The notes beneath the pieces are model-generated. The model ran no database searches. It was not told the origin of the DNA and worked only from the letters and a program-made list of their open reading frames with translations. Both the position numbers and the translations under genes were made by a program. Source: Bacillota bacterium (GTDB taxonomy: Bacteria; Bacillota; Clostridia; Peptostreptococcales; Anaerovoracaceae). Taken from it: a stretch of 7,706 nucleotides of DNA. This document shows positions 1-4,993 of the stretch, in pieces. The number at the start of each line of letters is the position of its first letter. The first letter of the stretch is position 1. The stretch is taken from assembly GCA_017619905.1 (NCBI GenBank), contig JAFZRK010000095.1:1-7706 (forward strand). The letters are read 5' to 3'.

Positions 1-1
1 C

Positions 2-733
2 AGGCACTGGCTCATAGGCGAGATCGATCCTCGCACGCCTTTCAACGTGTCGGATTATCAGAAGCTTGCTCTGGAGTACATTCAGGATATTGCTGCCAGA
101 GGAAAGACGCCCATAGTCTGCGGCGGCACCGGACTGTATGTCAATTCGCTTATCTATAAGATGGATTTCGAAGCGCCGGAAGGCGACGAGGAATACCGTC
201 AGAAGATACTGGCGGAAGAGGACGGAGATCCGCAGAAACTCCACAAACGCCTGGAAACACTGGATTCTTCGGCAGCCGAAGCCATCCATCCCAACAACGT
301 AAAGCGCACGCTGCGGGCTATCGAGCGCCTTGAAAAAGGAGAACCGCGGCTCGCGGAATTCGCCAAGGCGACTGAGCCCTCGGATATCATAGACCCTGTA
401 ATGCTGGGAATGGATCTGCCCAGGGACGTTCTTTATGACAGGATCAACAGAAGGGTGGATATGCTTTTCGAGATGGGACTTGAGCAGGAGGTGAGGGCGC
501 TCATGGACATGGGCTTCACTTCCGCGGACGTCGCCATGAAAGGCATTGGCTACAAGGAGATAATAGACGTTCTGTCGCAGGGAAAAGATGCGAAAGAAGC
601 TGCCGAGACCATAAAGGCCAACACCAGGCATTACGCCCGCAGGCAGCTGATCTGGTTCAGAAGATACAAGCAGATCAAGTGGATAAGCCCTGAATACTCT
701 TCCGAAAATCTTGATTTTATCGGAATAGTTTGA
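2..733 (+). CDS. miaA: tRNA dimethylallyltransferase, 5'-truncated by window edge
   Basis: MiaA transfers a dimethylallyl group to N6 of adenosine 37 in tRNAs that read codons starting with U; the product is i6A, the precursor of ms2i6A. The reading frame is open from base 2, so the gene begins outside the window and only the last 243 residues are visible. The missing N-terminal part (about 70 residues, judging from a usual size near 310) would carry the P-loop. Visible family signatures are an I-D-P-x-x-P-F-x-V segment at about 23-52, GGTGLY at 122-139, HPNNVKRTLRAIE at about 286-325, the KGIGYKE segment near 539-560, and the C-terminal TRHYARRQLIWFRR region near 620-665. A GTG at base 47 is internal to the conserved region and is not the start. 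The stop codon TGA (731-733) is also part of the promoter of the next gene. The hfq gene that often follows miaA is absent here. Confidence 0.96.
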   Translation, partial: RHWLIGEIDPRTPFNVSDYQKLALEYIQDIAARGKTPIVCGGTGLYVNSLIYKMDFEAPEGDEEYRQKILAEEDGDPQKLHKRLETLDSSAAEAIHPNNVKRTLRAIERLEKGEPRLAEFAKATEPSDIIDPVMLGMDLPRDVLYDRINRRVDMLFEMGLEQEVRALMDMGFTSADVAMKGIGYKEIIDVLSQGKDAKEAAETIKANTRHYARRQLIWFRRYKQIKWISPEYSSENLDFIGIV

Positions 734-739
734 TATAAT
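711..739 (+). promoter_or_regulatory. Sigma-A promoter with extended -10, for the recombinase gene
   Basis: A -35 element TTGATT (711-716), a 17-bp spacer and a perfect -10 TATAAT (734-739) are visible, with the extended -10 dinucleotide TG at 731-732. The whole promoter lies inside the end of miaA, and the miaA stop codon TGA supplies the TGn of the extended -10. With the usual distance from the -10 to the start point, +1 falls at about 746, which is the A of the recombinase ATG. The promoter call rests on sequence match and position only. Confidence 0.7.
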
Positions 740-745
740 CTGCGT

Positions 746-1879
746 ATGGGAAAGACAATAGTACACAACAAAAGCGACAAGCCGGACAACGTGGTCGCGC
801 GCGAGAACGAAGTCCAGGACCGCTGCGAAGCGATAGAGAAGGAACTTCCGTCGTGGATGCGCGGCTTTTTTATGTATCTCAAGACAGGTGTGCTTCCGAT
901 GACGCGTTTCTCGTACCTTTCGGATATACGCTTTTTCTTCAATTATCTGATAAACGAGACGGAAATAAAGGAAAAGCGAAAAACGATCAAGGAGATACAG
1001 CCGGAGGATCTGGACGGCATCACGTCCATGGACGTCAATCTCTATATCGACTACTGCAGGCGCTACAAAAAGACAGATAAGAACGGCAACACGGTCGTCT
1101 ACGAGAACAAGAACAGCGCTCTGTCGCATAAGAAATCGACAGTTTCCGTGCTGTTCAAGTATCTCTACCGCGACGGTCTTGTCAGCAGGAACATAACGGA
1201 CGGCTTCGACCCGATAAGGATGCCAAAAGCAGGCGAAAGGGAGATCAAAGCTCTCCAGGACAACGAAGTCATGGTCATGCTGGACTCCGTCGTAACGGGC
1301 GAAGGCCTTACGGAGCACGAAAAGAAGTACTGGGAGAAGACCAAACAGCGCGACAAGCTGATTCTTCTTCTGCTTGTGACATATGGGCTGCGTCTTTCGG
1401 AGTTACAGCAGCTTAACGTTTCGTCCTTCAACTTCGACCGCGGCGAGTTCAAGATCTACAGGAAGCGCGGAAAAGAATCCATAATGCCGGTGAACAACAC
1501 CATTACGGAGGCGTTTTCGGACTATGTGAACCTGGAGAGGCCCAAGGACGACGATCTTGCGGAGGACCAGAAAGACGCGCTGCTGCTTTCTCTGCAGGGC
1601 AAGCGCCTTACGGACAGGCAGATAAGGCAGATAGTAAAGAAATATACTTCCGTGAGTCTGGGGACCACCAGAGAGTCCGGATACAGCCCGCACAAGCTCC
1701 GCGCTACTGCCGCAACGTCTCTGATAGCCCGCGGAAACTCGATATACGACGTGCAGGAGCTTCTGGACCACGAGAACGTCACCACCACGCAGCTCTACGC
1801 CGCGCATAAACTCAATACTAAACGCCAACTCATAAAGAATTTTGAGTGGGGAGAGGATCTGGAGAGACCAGATGAATAA
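746..1879 (+). CDS. Tyrosine recombinase, XerC/XerD type
   Basis: This 377-residue site-specific recombinase cuts and rejoins DNA through a tyrosine intermediate. An N-terminal SAM-like core-binding domain covers roughly residues 35-155 and the catalytic domain roughly 170-365. All six catalytic residues are present: Arg216 (GLRLSEL), Lys240 in the beta-hairpin (YRKRGKE), His316 and Arg319 (SPHKLRAT), His342 and the nucleophile Tyr351 (DHENVTTTQLYAAH). The His342-Tyr351 spacing of 9 matches XerD. The first 35 residues are a charged extension with no recognised domain. No Shine-Dalgarno sequence precedes the ATG and the predicted transcript starts on it, suggesting leaderless translation. The next ATG (residue 38, base 857) would cut into the start of the core-binding domain. 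The gene sits between intact housekeeping-type genes with no phage or transposon genes nearby, so a chromosome-dimer-resolution or other resident role is more likely than a prophage integrase. Which Xer it is cannot be decided from this window. Confidence 0.9.
   Translation: MGKTIVHNKSDKPDNVVARENEVQDRCEAIEKELPSWMRGFFMYLKTGVLPMTRFSYLSDIRFFFNYLINETEIKEKRKTIKEIQPEDLDGITSMDVNLYIDYCRRYKKTDKNGNTVVYENKNSALSHKKSTVSVLFKYLYRDGLVSRNITDGFDPIRMPKAGEREIKALQDNEVMVMLDSVVTGEGLTEHEKKYWEKTKQRDKLILLLLVTYGLRLSELQQLNVSSFNFDRGEFKIYRKRGKESIMPVNNTITEAFSDYVNLERPKDDDLAEDQKDALLLSLQGKRLTDRQIRQIVKKYTSVSLGTTRESGYSPHKLRATAATSLIARGNSIYDVQELLDHENVTTTQLYAAHKLNTKRQLIKNFEWGEDLERPDE
1861..1866 (+). promoter_or_regulatory. Ribosome binding site deciding the start at 1872
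   Basis: GGAGAG lies 5 bases before ATG 1872, inside the last codons of the recombinase gene. It favours this ATG over the in-frame TTG at 1842, which has no comparable site. The 8-bp overlap with the recombinase implies co-transcription and probably coupled translation. Confidence 0.7.
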
Positions 1880-3164
1880 TTTAACAGTAAAATTATTATG
1901 TGAACAATTTGGAATCGACAGCGATACCGTCGAGGCCGTAGAACGCGCAGAGGCATCGCTTGCCGGCGAGTTCCGCAAGATAGACGATATCTGCGAATAC
2001 AATCAGTACAAGGTACTTAAGGCATTCCAGGACAACAGGATCTCCGACATGCACTTCGGATGGAACACCGGCTACGGCTACGACGATCCCGGAAGGGACG
2101 CTCTTGAACGTCTCTATGCCAGTGTTTTCAAGGCGGAAGGCGCAATCGTAAGGACTCAGATCGTCAACGGAACGCACGCTCTGGCCAGCGTCTATCTGGG
2201 GCTTTTACGGTCCGGTGACGAACTTTTATATTGCAGCGGAACGCCTTATGACACGATGAAGACCGTCATAGGCCTTGAAAAGGACAATCTTTCGCCCGGA
2301 AATCTGCTGGAATACGGCGTTTTGTATGATCAGGTAGAGCTAAAAGCCGACGGAACCGTAGATCTGGAAGCCGTTAAAGCGGCAATTAAGCCGAATACGA
2401 AGATCGCCGCGCTGCAAAGGTCGACCGGCTATTCCTTCAGAAAAGCGTTTACGACCGAGCAGATAGCCGAATGGATAAGGACCTGCAAGGCCGTTAAGCC
2501 GGATATCATATGCATGGTGGACAACTGCTACGGCGAATTTACCGATTATGAGGATCCTATCGAGCTGGGCGCTGACATAATGGCCGGTTCTCTAATAAAG
2601 AACCCGGGCGGCGGGCTTGCGCTCTCCGGCGGTTATATCGCCGGCAGAAAAGATCTGGTCGATAAGATCTACTACAGAGTGACCTGTCCCGGCATCGGAG
2701 GCGAATGCGGCCTTACTTTCGGTCAGACCAGAGCAATGATGGAAGGCCTGTTCATAGCGCCCAGGGTCACCGCCGGAGCCGTAAAAGGCGCTAAACTGTG
2801 CGCAAAGGTCTACGAGGACCTTGGATATCAAACATGCCCGAAGTCCACTGACAAGCGCTCGGATATTATCGAAGCAGTTGTACTCGGCAGCCCCGAAAAG
2901 GTCGAGGCGTTCTGCCGGGGTGTCCAGAAAGCTGCTCCGGTGGAGTCCTACGTAACTCCCGAATACGGCGAGATGGCCGGATACAAGGACGACATCATAA
3001 TGGCTGCCGGCGCGTTCGTCCAGGGATCTTCAATAGAACTTTCCGCGGACAGCCCGAAGCGCGAACCTTACATAGTTTATTTCCAGGGAGGAATAACCTA
3101 CGAACATTCCAAGTTCGGAGTCATCATGAGTCTGCACAGCCTAAAGCAGAAAGGGCTCATCTGA
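1872..3164 (+). CDS. Methionine gamma-lyase family protein (aluminum resistance protein family)
   Basis: This 430-residue fold-type I PLP enzyme belongs to the family often annotated 'methionine gamma-lyase family' or 'aluminum resistance protein' (Pfam Met_gamma_lyase, B. subtilis YnbB). Its physiological substrate is not firmly known. Family hallmarks are the FGWNTGYGYDDPGRD segment near residues 63-77, the VNGTHA motif near 97-102, the VDNCYGEF aspartate motif near 216-223, and SLIKNPGGG around Lys243, the expected Schiff-base lysine. The glycine-rich CPGIGGECG follows near 274-282. Length is normal for the family. The ATG at 1872 is chosen because GGAGAG precedes it by 5 bases. The gene overlaps the recombinase end by 8 bp, so the two probably share the promoter at 711-739, possibly with read-through from miaA. 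No clear terminator with a T-run follows. The family call is firm; the reaction is inferred from family membership only. Confidence 0.92.
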   Translation: MNNLTVKLLCEQFGIDSDTVEAVERAEASLAGEFRKIDDICEYNQYKVLKAFQDNRISDMHFGWNTGYGYDDPGRDALERLYASVFKAEGAIVRTQIVNGTHALASVYLGLLRSGDELLYCSGTPYDTMKTVIGLEKDNLSPGNLLEYGVLYDQVELKADGTVDLEAVKAAIKPNTKIAALQRSTGYSFRKAFTTEQIAEWIRTCKAVKPDIICMVDNCYGEFTDYEDPIELGADIMAGSLIKNPGGGLALSGGYIAGRKDLVDKIYYRVTCPGIGGECGLTFGQTRAMMEGLFIAPRVTAGAVKGAKLCAKVYEDLGYQTCPKSTDKRSDIIEAVVLGSPEKVEAFCRGVQKAAPVESYVTPEYGEMAGYKDDIIMAAGAFVQGSSIELSADSPKREPYIVYFQGGITYEHSKFGVIMSLHSLKQKGLI

Positions 3165-3221
3165 CAGCAGTCCCGGAAGAGGGTGGAAGAACAGAATAAT
3201 AGGGGAGTGACCCCGCGATAA

Positions 3222-3249
3222 AGGCTTGTGCATATAATTGTACAGGCCT
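3222..3249 (+). other. RNA hairpin after the lyase-family gene, possible weak terminator
   Basis: AGGCTTGTGC (3222-3231) can pair with GTACAGGCCT (3240-3249) to give a 10-bp stem with two G-U pairs and an 8-base loop. Only ATTTA follows instead of a proper T-run, so termination would be weak at best. It overlaps the first of the two 18-bp dyads and may instead be part of a DNA operator. Confidence 0.35.
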
Positions 3250-3273
3250 ATTTAGTGTGCATATTTATGTACA
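3227..3273. repeat. Two imperfect 18-bp dyad repeats, 29 bp apart
   Basis: The copies are TGTGCATATAATTGTACA (3227-3244) and TGTGCATATTTATGTACA (3256-3273). They match at 15 of 18 positions, differing only in three central A/T bases. Each has near-symmetric ends (TGTGCA and TGTACA), like an operator for a dimeric regulator, and the 29-bp period puts both roughly on the same face of the helix. They lie 46-92 bp upstream of the first LexA box. The binding protein is unknown. Confidence 0.5.
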
Positions 3274-3318
3274 TCAGGGCTGATATTATCGTGTTGTAAA
3301 AAGAAATTGAAGAAATCT

Positions 3319-3332
3319 CGAACAAATGTTCA
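3319..3332. promoter_or_regulatory. LexA (SOS) box 1
   Basis: CGAACAAATGTTCA matches the Gram-positive LexA consensus CGAAC-N4-GTTCG at all positions except the last. It lies just upstream of the -35 element of the LysM gene promoter. Confidence 0.85.
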
Positions 3333-3340
3333 AATAGATG

Positions 3341-3369
3341 TTGACAAGGAAACATTTGTTCGGTATAAT
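3341..3369 (+). promoter_or_regulatory. Consensus sigma-A promoter of the SOS LysM gene
   Basis: A perfect -35 TTGACA (3341-3346), a 17-bp spacer and a perfect -10 TATAAT (3364-3369) are present. The expected start point is about 3376, inside LexA box 3. A fully consensus core promoter blocked by several operators fits a gene that is tightly repressed but strongly induced after DNA damage. Confidence 0.9.
3349..3362. promoter_or_regulatory. LexA (SOS) box 2, in the promoter spacer
   Basis: GAAACATTTGTTCG has one perfect half site (GTTCG) and one weaker half (GAAAC in place of CGAAC). It lies wholly between the -35 and -10 elements, so bound LexA would directly occlude RNA polymerase. Its centre is 30 bp from that of box 1 and 26 bp from that of box 3. 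Confidence 0.8.
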
Positions 3370-3374
3370 CAAAT

Positions 3375-3388
3375 CGAACAAATGTTCA
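3375..3388. promoter_or_regulatory. LexA (SOS) box 3, over the transcription start
   Basis: CGAACAAATGTTCA is identical to box 1. It begins 6 bases after the -10 hexamer and covers the expected +1, immediately before the ribosome binding site. Confidence 0.87.
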
Positions 3389-3403
3389 GGGGGGTATGGA
3401 GAG

Positions 3404-3697
3404 ATGAAGAAGACATACAGGATCGCAAATAAGTTCAGGTTCACGGTTTTCGTGGCCGTAATGGTGGTCGTATTCTCGGTGCTTCTGGGAATGATCGTCC
3501 CGGTCAGGGCTCATGCCGGAAGCAATATCAAGTATATTGAAGTTAAGGTATGCGGCGGAGATACGCTCTGGGGGCTGGCTGCGCAGTACGGAGATCCCAA
3601 TAAAGATATCAGGGAGAACATTTACGATATCTGCAGGATAAACGATATAAGCGCCGGAACGCTTCACGCGGGTGATACGATACTTATCCCGCAATAA
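3404..3697 (+). CDS. yneA: YneA-like SOS cell-division suppressor with LysM domain
   Basis: This 97-residue protein has a short basic N-terminus, one membrane segment at about residues 13-33 and an extracytoplasmic LysM domain at about 44-96 (VCGGDTLWGLAAQYG to AGDTILIPQ). Size and layout match B. subtilis YneA (about 105 aa), which blocks division-septum completion during the SOS response. An AHA-G at 36-39 could be a signal-peptidase site, so the LysM part may be released. Cys50 and Cys77 could form a disulfide. The start is ATG 3404, preceded by AGGGGGGT (3388-3395); an upstream in-frame ATG at 3338 precedes the -35 element and cannot be on the transcript. Control is evident from a consensus promoter with three LexA boxes. 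The usual neighbour lexA is absent. The gene symbol rests on layout and regulation, not on an alignment; another SOS-induced LysM protein is the alternative. Confidence 0.85.
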   Translation: MKKTYRIANKFRFTVFVAVMVVVFSVLLGMIVPVRAHAGSNIKYIEVKVCGGDTLWGLAAQYGDPNKDIRENIYDICRINDISAGTLHAGDTILIPQ

Positions 3698-3718
3698 GCT
3701 TTTTTCTCCGTAATGATA

Positions 3719-3791
3719 TGATGCGGCCGATATTGTCTAAATAGCCGAAAAACCAACTTGAAAATAGAGGATAGATATATCGACCGCATCA
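3719..3791 (+). repeat. Long inverted repeat downstream of the LysM gene
   Basis: TGATGCGGCCGATAT (3719-3733) and ATATCGACCGCATCA (3777-3791) are inverted copies with a single mismatch, enclosing a 43-base AT-rich loop. The right arm shares GCATCA with the left arm of the terminator that follows, and TGATGC recurs at 3821-3826, so the two stems compete for the same bases. It could be a processing or stability stem for the LysM mRNA, a small RNA, or a switch that weakens termination. No function is established. Confidence 0.5.
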
Positions 3792-3826
3792 AAAAAAATC
3801 GCTTAAATCGGCGATTTTTTTGATGC
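3786..3826. terminator. Bidirectional intrinsic terminator between convergent units
   Basis: GCATC-A8-TCGC (3786-3802) and GCGA-T7-GATGC (3811-3826) form a near-perfect inverted repeat around the loop TTAAATCG. Both strands end the core ATCGC/GCGAT stem with a T-run, so it can stop the plus-strand LysM transcript and the minus-strand alkyltransferase operon. It is 88 bases after the LysM stop codon and 139 bases after the alkyltransferase stop codon. Confidence 0.8.
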
Positions 3827-3965
3827 AATAATTTTGAAGTTTCAAGAAATAGACATAATTACATTACGGTCACTCACAGGTCCCCCGGGGCGTATTTCTG
3901 CATAATATTATTCCCAAAATTGATATTTTAGGAATAGTTGTATATATCTGAATCTACTGCCCTAT
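3827..3965. other. AT-rich gap after the minus-strand operon, no gene seen
   Basis: This stretch is the presumed 3' untranslated region of the alkyltransferase operon. It is AT-rich except for a CCCCGGGG palindrome near 3883-3890. I see no open frame with a ribosome binding site, no second T-run terminator and no convincing promoter here. Confidence 0.5.
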
Positions 3966-4331
3966 TTACGTCCTTCTGTCTGAAAAAGCGCTGTCGGAGC
4001 CCTCTGCAGCGATCTGTTTCAATTCGTTTACATTAATTCCGTACTCTTCCAGGTCCACCCTGCAGTTGACGACGTATACTCCATCGGCGATGAGCCGGCG
4101 CCGCTGTTCGTCCTGACCGCCGAAGCCGAAGTTTCTTGCCAGCCGTCCGTCCGCGTTTACCACTCTGTGGCAGTGAACATTTGTTTCATCGGGATTCCTG
4201 TGCAGCGCGTTGCCGACAGCTCTGGCCGCGCGCGGATGCCCGGCCAACTCGGCTATCTGTCCGTATGTGGCGGTCTTTCCTTCCGGTATGAGTTTTACTG
4301 CTTCGTATACAGCTCTTTCGAATTCTGTCAT
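3966..4331 (-). CDS. MGMT/Ogt-family alkyltransferase, single domain
   Basis: This 121-residue protein has the DNA-binding and active-site domain of O6-alkylguanine-DNA alkyltransferases, which remove alkyl groups from guanine onto a cysteine, and lacks the N-terminal domain of full-length Ogt. Visible are the KTATYGQIA helix-turn-helix region (19-27), the arginine-finger segment ARAVGNAL with Arg37 (36-43), and the active-site motif HCHRV with Cys54 (53-57). The usual proline before the cysteine is histidine. Because the cysteine is retained, this is not a typical alkyltransferase-like (ATL) protein, where that residue is replaced. Residues from about 100 onward form a charged tail of no known role. 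It is the last gene of the minus-strand operon and its ATG overlaps the preceding TGA by 4 bp (ATGA). Repair activity is likely but could be weak or replaced by a damage-flagging role. Confidence 0.88.
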   Translation of the reverse strand: MTEFERAVYEAVKLIPEGKTATYGQIAELAGHPRAARAVGNALHRNPDETNVHCHRVVNADGRLARNFGFGGQDEQRRRLIADGVYVVNCRVDLEEYGINVNELKQIAAEGSDSAFSDRRT

Positions 4332-4993
4332 ATCGCTTCTTCTATGATGGATCCAATATCTTTCAGCGGTCTTTCAGGTATGCAGCAAACGGTATATCCG
4401 CGGCTTGCTATGAACTCTGTAATCTTTTCGCTGTCCGGATGGAGAGAAATATCACCGTTGAACCAGACCTCGTCCCCTATCCTGCCGCTCGCTCCCCCGA
4501 TGAAACCCCTGTCGTAACCGGGGAGCAGAACGTGTCCGCTGCTTATAAGAAGGCAGCTGATGCCTTCCGTCTTGCTCAGAACTCTGTAAACTCCTTCGTC
4601 TTCTGTTATAAAACTGCTGTCGTCTTCTACGACCAGGTTGCACTTGGTATAGCCCTGCGCAACGTGAAGAATCTGAATGTCCGGATACAGGTCGTGTGCG
4701 GCTTTTACGACGTCCGGGCTGACCGTCTTAGTGTTGCAGATCAGATACTTTTCCGTAACGACAGCATTATAAAGGACGTCCGCAGGATATTCCGGACCCA
4801 GAAGAGCCGCATCACCTTGAAAAACAGGCGATTCCGGCGCTGTTCCCAGCTTGACCGCATAAATATCCGGATGGCAGTCTATCGCCTGTGAAACGGCCTG
4901 TTTAGGGCCTTGCAGGGCTATTCTGTGCCCCTCTTCGCGCAGCGCATCGATCAGTTCCGGATATGCTTCCTGAGATATATGTATTTGGCTCAT
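4328..4993 (-). CDS. DUF6873-like protein, probable GME fold
   Basis: This 221-residue protein resembles the clostridial family annotated as DUF6873 / GME fold, related by fold to guanidino-group-modifying enzymes such as dimethylarginine hydrolases. No substrate is known. The motifs I recognise are QGYTKC at residues 113-118 (Cys118 a candidate catalytic or structural residue), LLPGYDRGFIGG at 156-167 and FNGDI at 178-182. There is no signal peptide or membrane segment, so it should be cytoplasmic. The start is ATG 4993, whose ATGA overlaps the stop of the preceding gene by 4 bp. An upstream in-frame start at 5077 would overlap that gene by 88 bp and adds 28 residues that look like out-of-frame coding, so it is rejected. 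No good Shine-Dalgarno precedes 4993, so translation probably depends on coupling. The family assignment is from memory of motifs, without an alignment. Confidence 0.78.
   Translation of the reverse strand: MSQIHISQEAYPELIDALREEGHRIALQGPKQAVSQAIDCHPDIYAVKLGTAPESPVFQGDAALLGPEYPADVLYNAVVTEKYLICNTKTVSPDVVKAAHDLYPDIQILHVAQGYTKCNLVVEDDSSFITEDEGVYRVLSKTEGISCLLISSGHVLLPGYDRGFIGGASGRIGDEVWFNGDISLHPDSEKITEFIASRGYTVCCIPERPLKDIGSIIEEAI

Noticed and set aside
1842..1871. TTG start adding 10 residues to the lyase-family protein
   Set aside because: No ribosome binding site precedes it, while ATG 1872 has GGAGAG at 5 bases.
746..1879. Recombinase as part of an integrated mobile element
   Set aside because: miaA is intact at its 3' end, the next gene overlaps the recombinase, and no flanking repeats or phage or plasmid genes are visible.
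1403..2002. 199-codon open frame antisense to the recombinase and lyase-family genes
   Set aside because: It is a shadow of two well-supported genes and shows no recognisable domain.
3233..3238. TATAAT as the -10 of an additional promoter
   Set aside because: No -35 is seen at 16-18 bp; the closest TGAC-containing hexamer is 20 bp away. The hexamer is explained by the 18-bp dyad.
3227..3273. Two-copy repeat as a minimal CRISPR array
   Set aside because: There are only two 18-bp copies with an 11-bp gap, no spacer-sized interval and no cas genes.
3248..3276. Possible dif-like recombination site around TTATGTACATC
   Set aside because: The right arm matches the B. subtilis XerD arm only partly (about 8 of 11) and the left arm hardly matches the XerC arm.
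3338..3403. Upstream in-frame ATG that would extend the LysM protein by 22 residues
   Set aside because: It lies before the -35 element, so it is not on the transcript, and it would run through the promoter and LexA boxes. ATG 3404 has a good ribosome binding site and is followed directly by the membrane segment.
3668..3705. Terminator formed by the end of the LysM gene (GCGGG/CCCGC followed by six Ts)
   Set aside because: The stem has only five solid pairs, a long loop and an eight-base gap before its T-run; the strong terminator at 3786-3826 is a better candidate.
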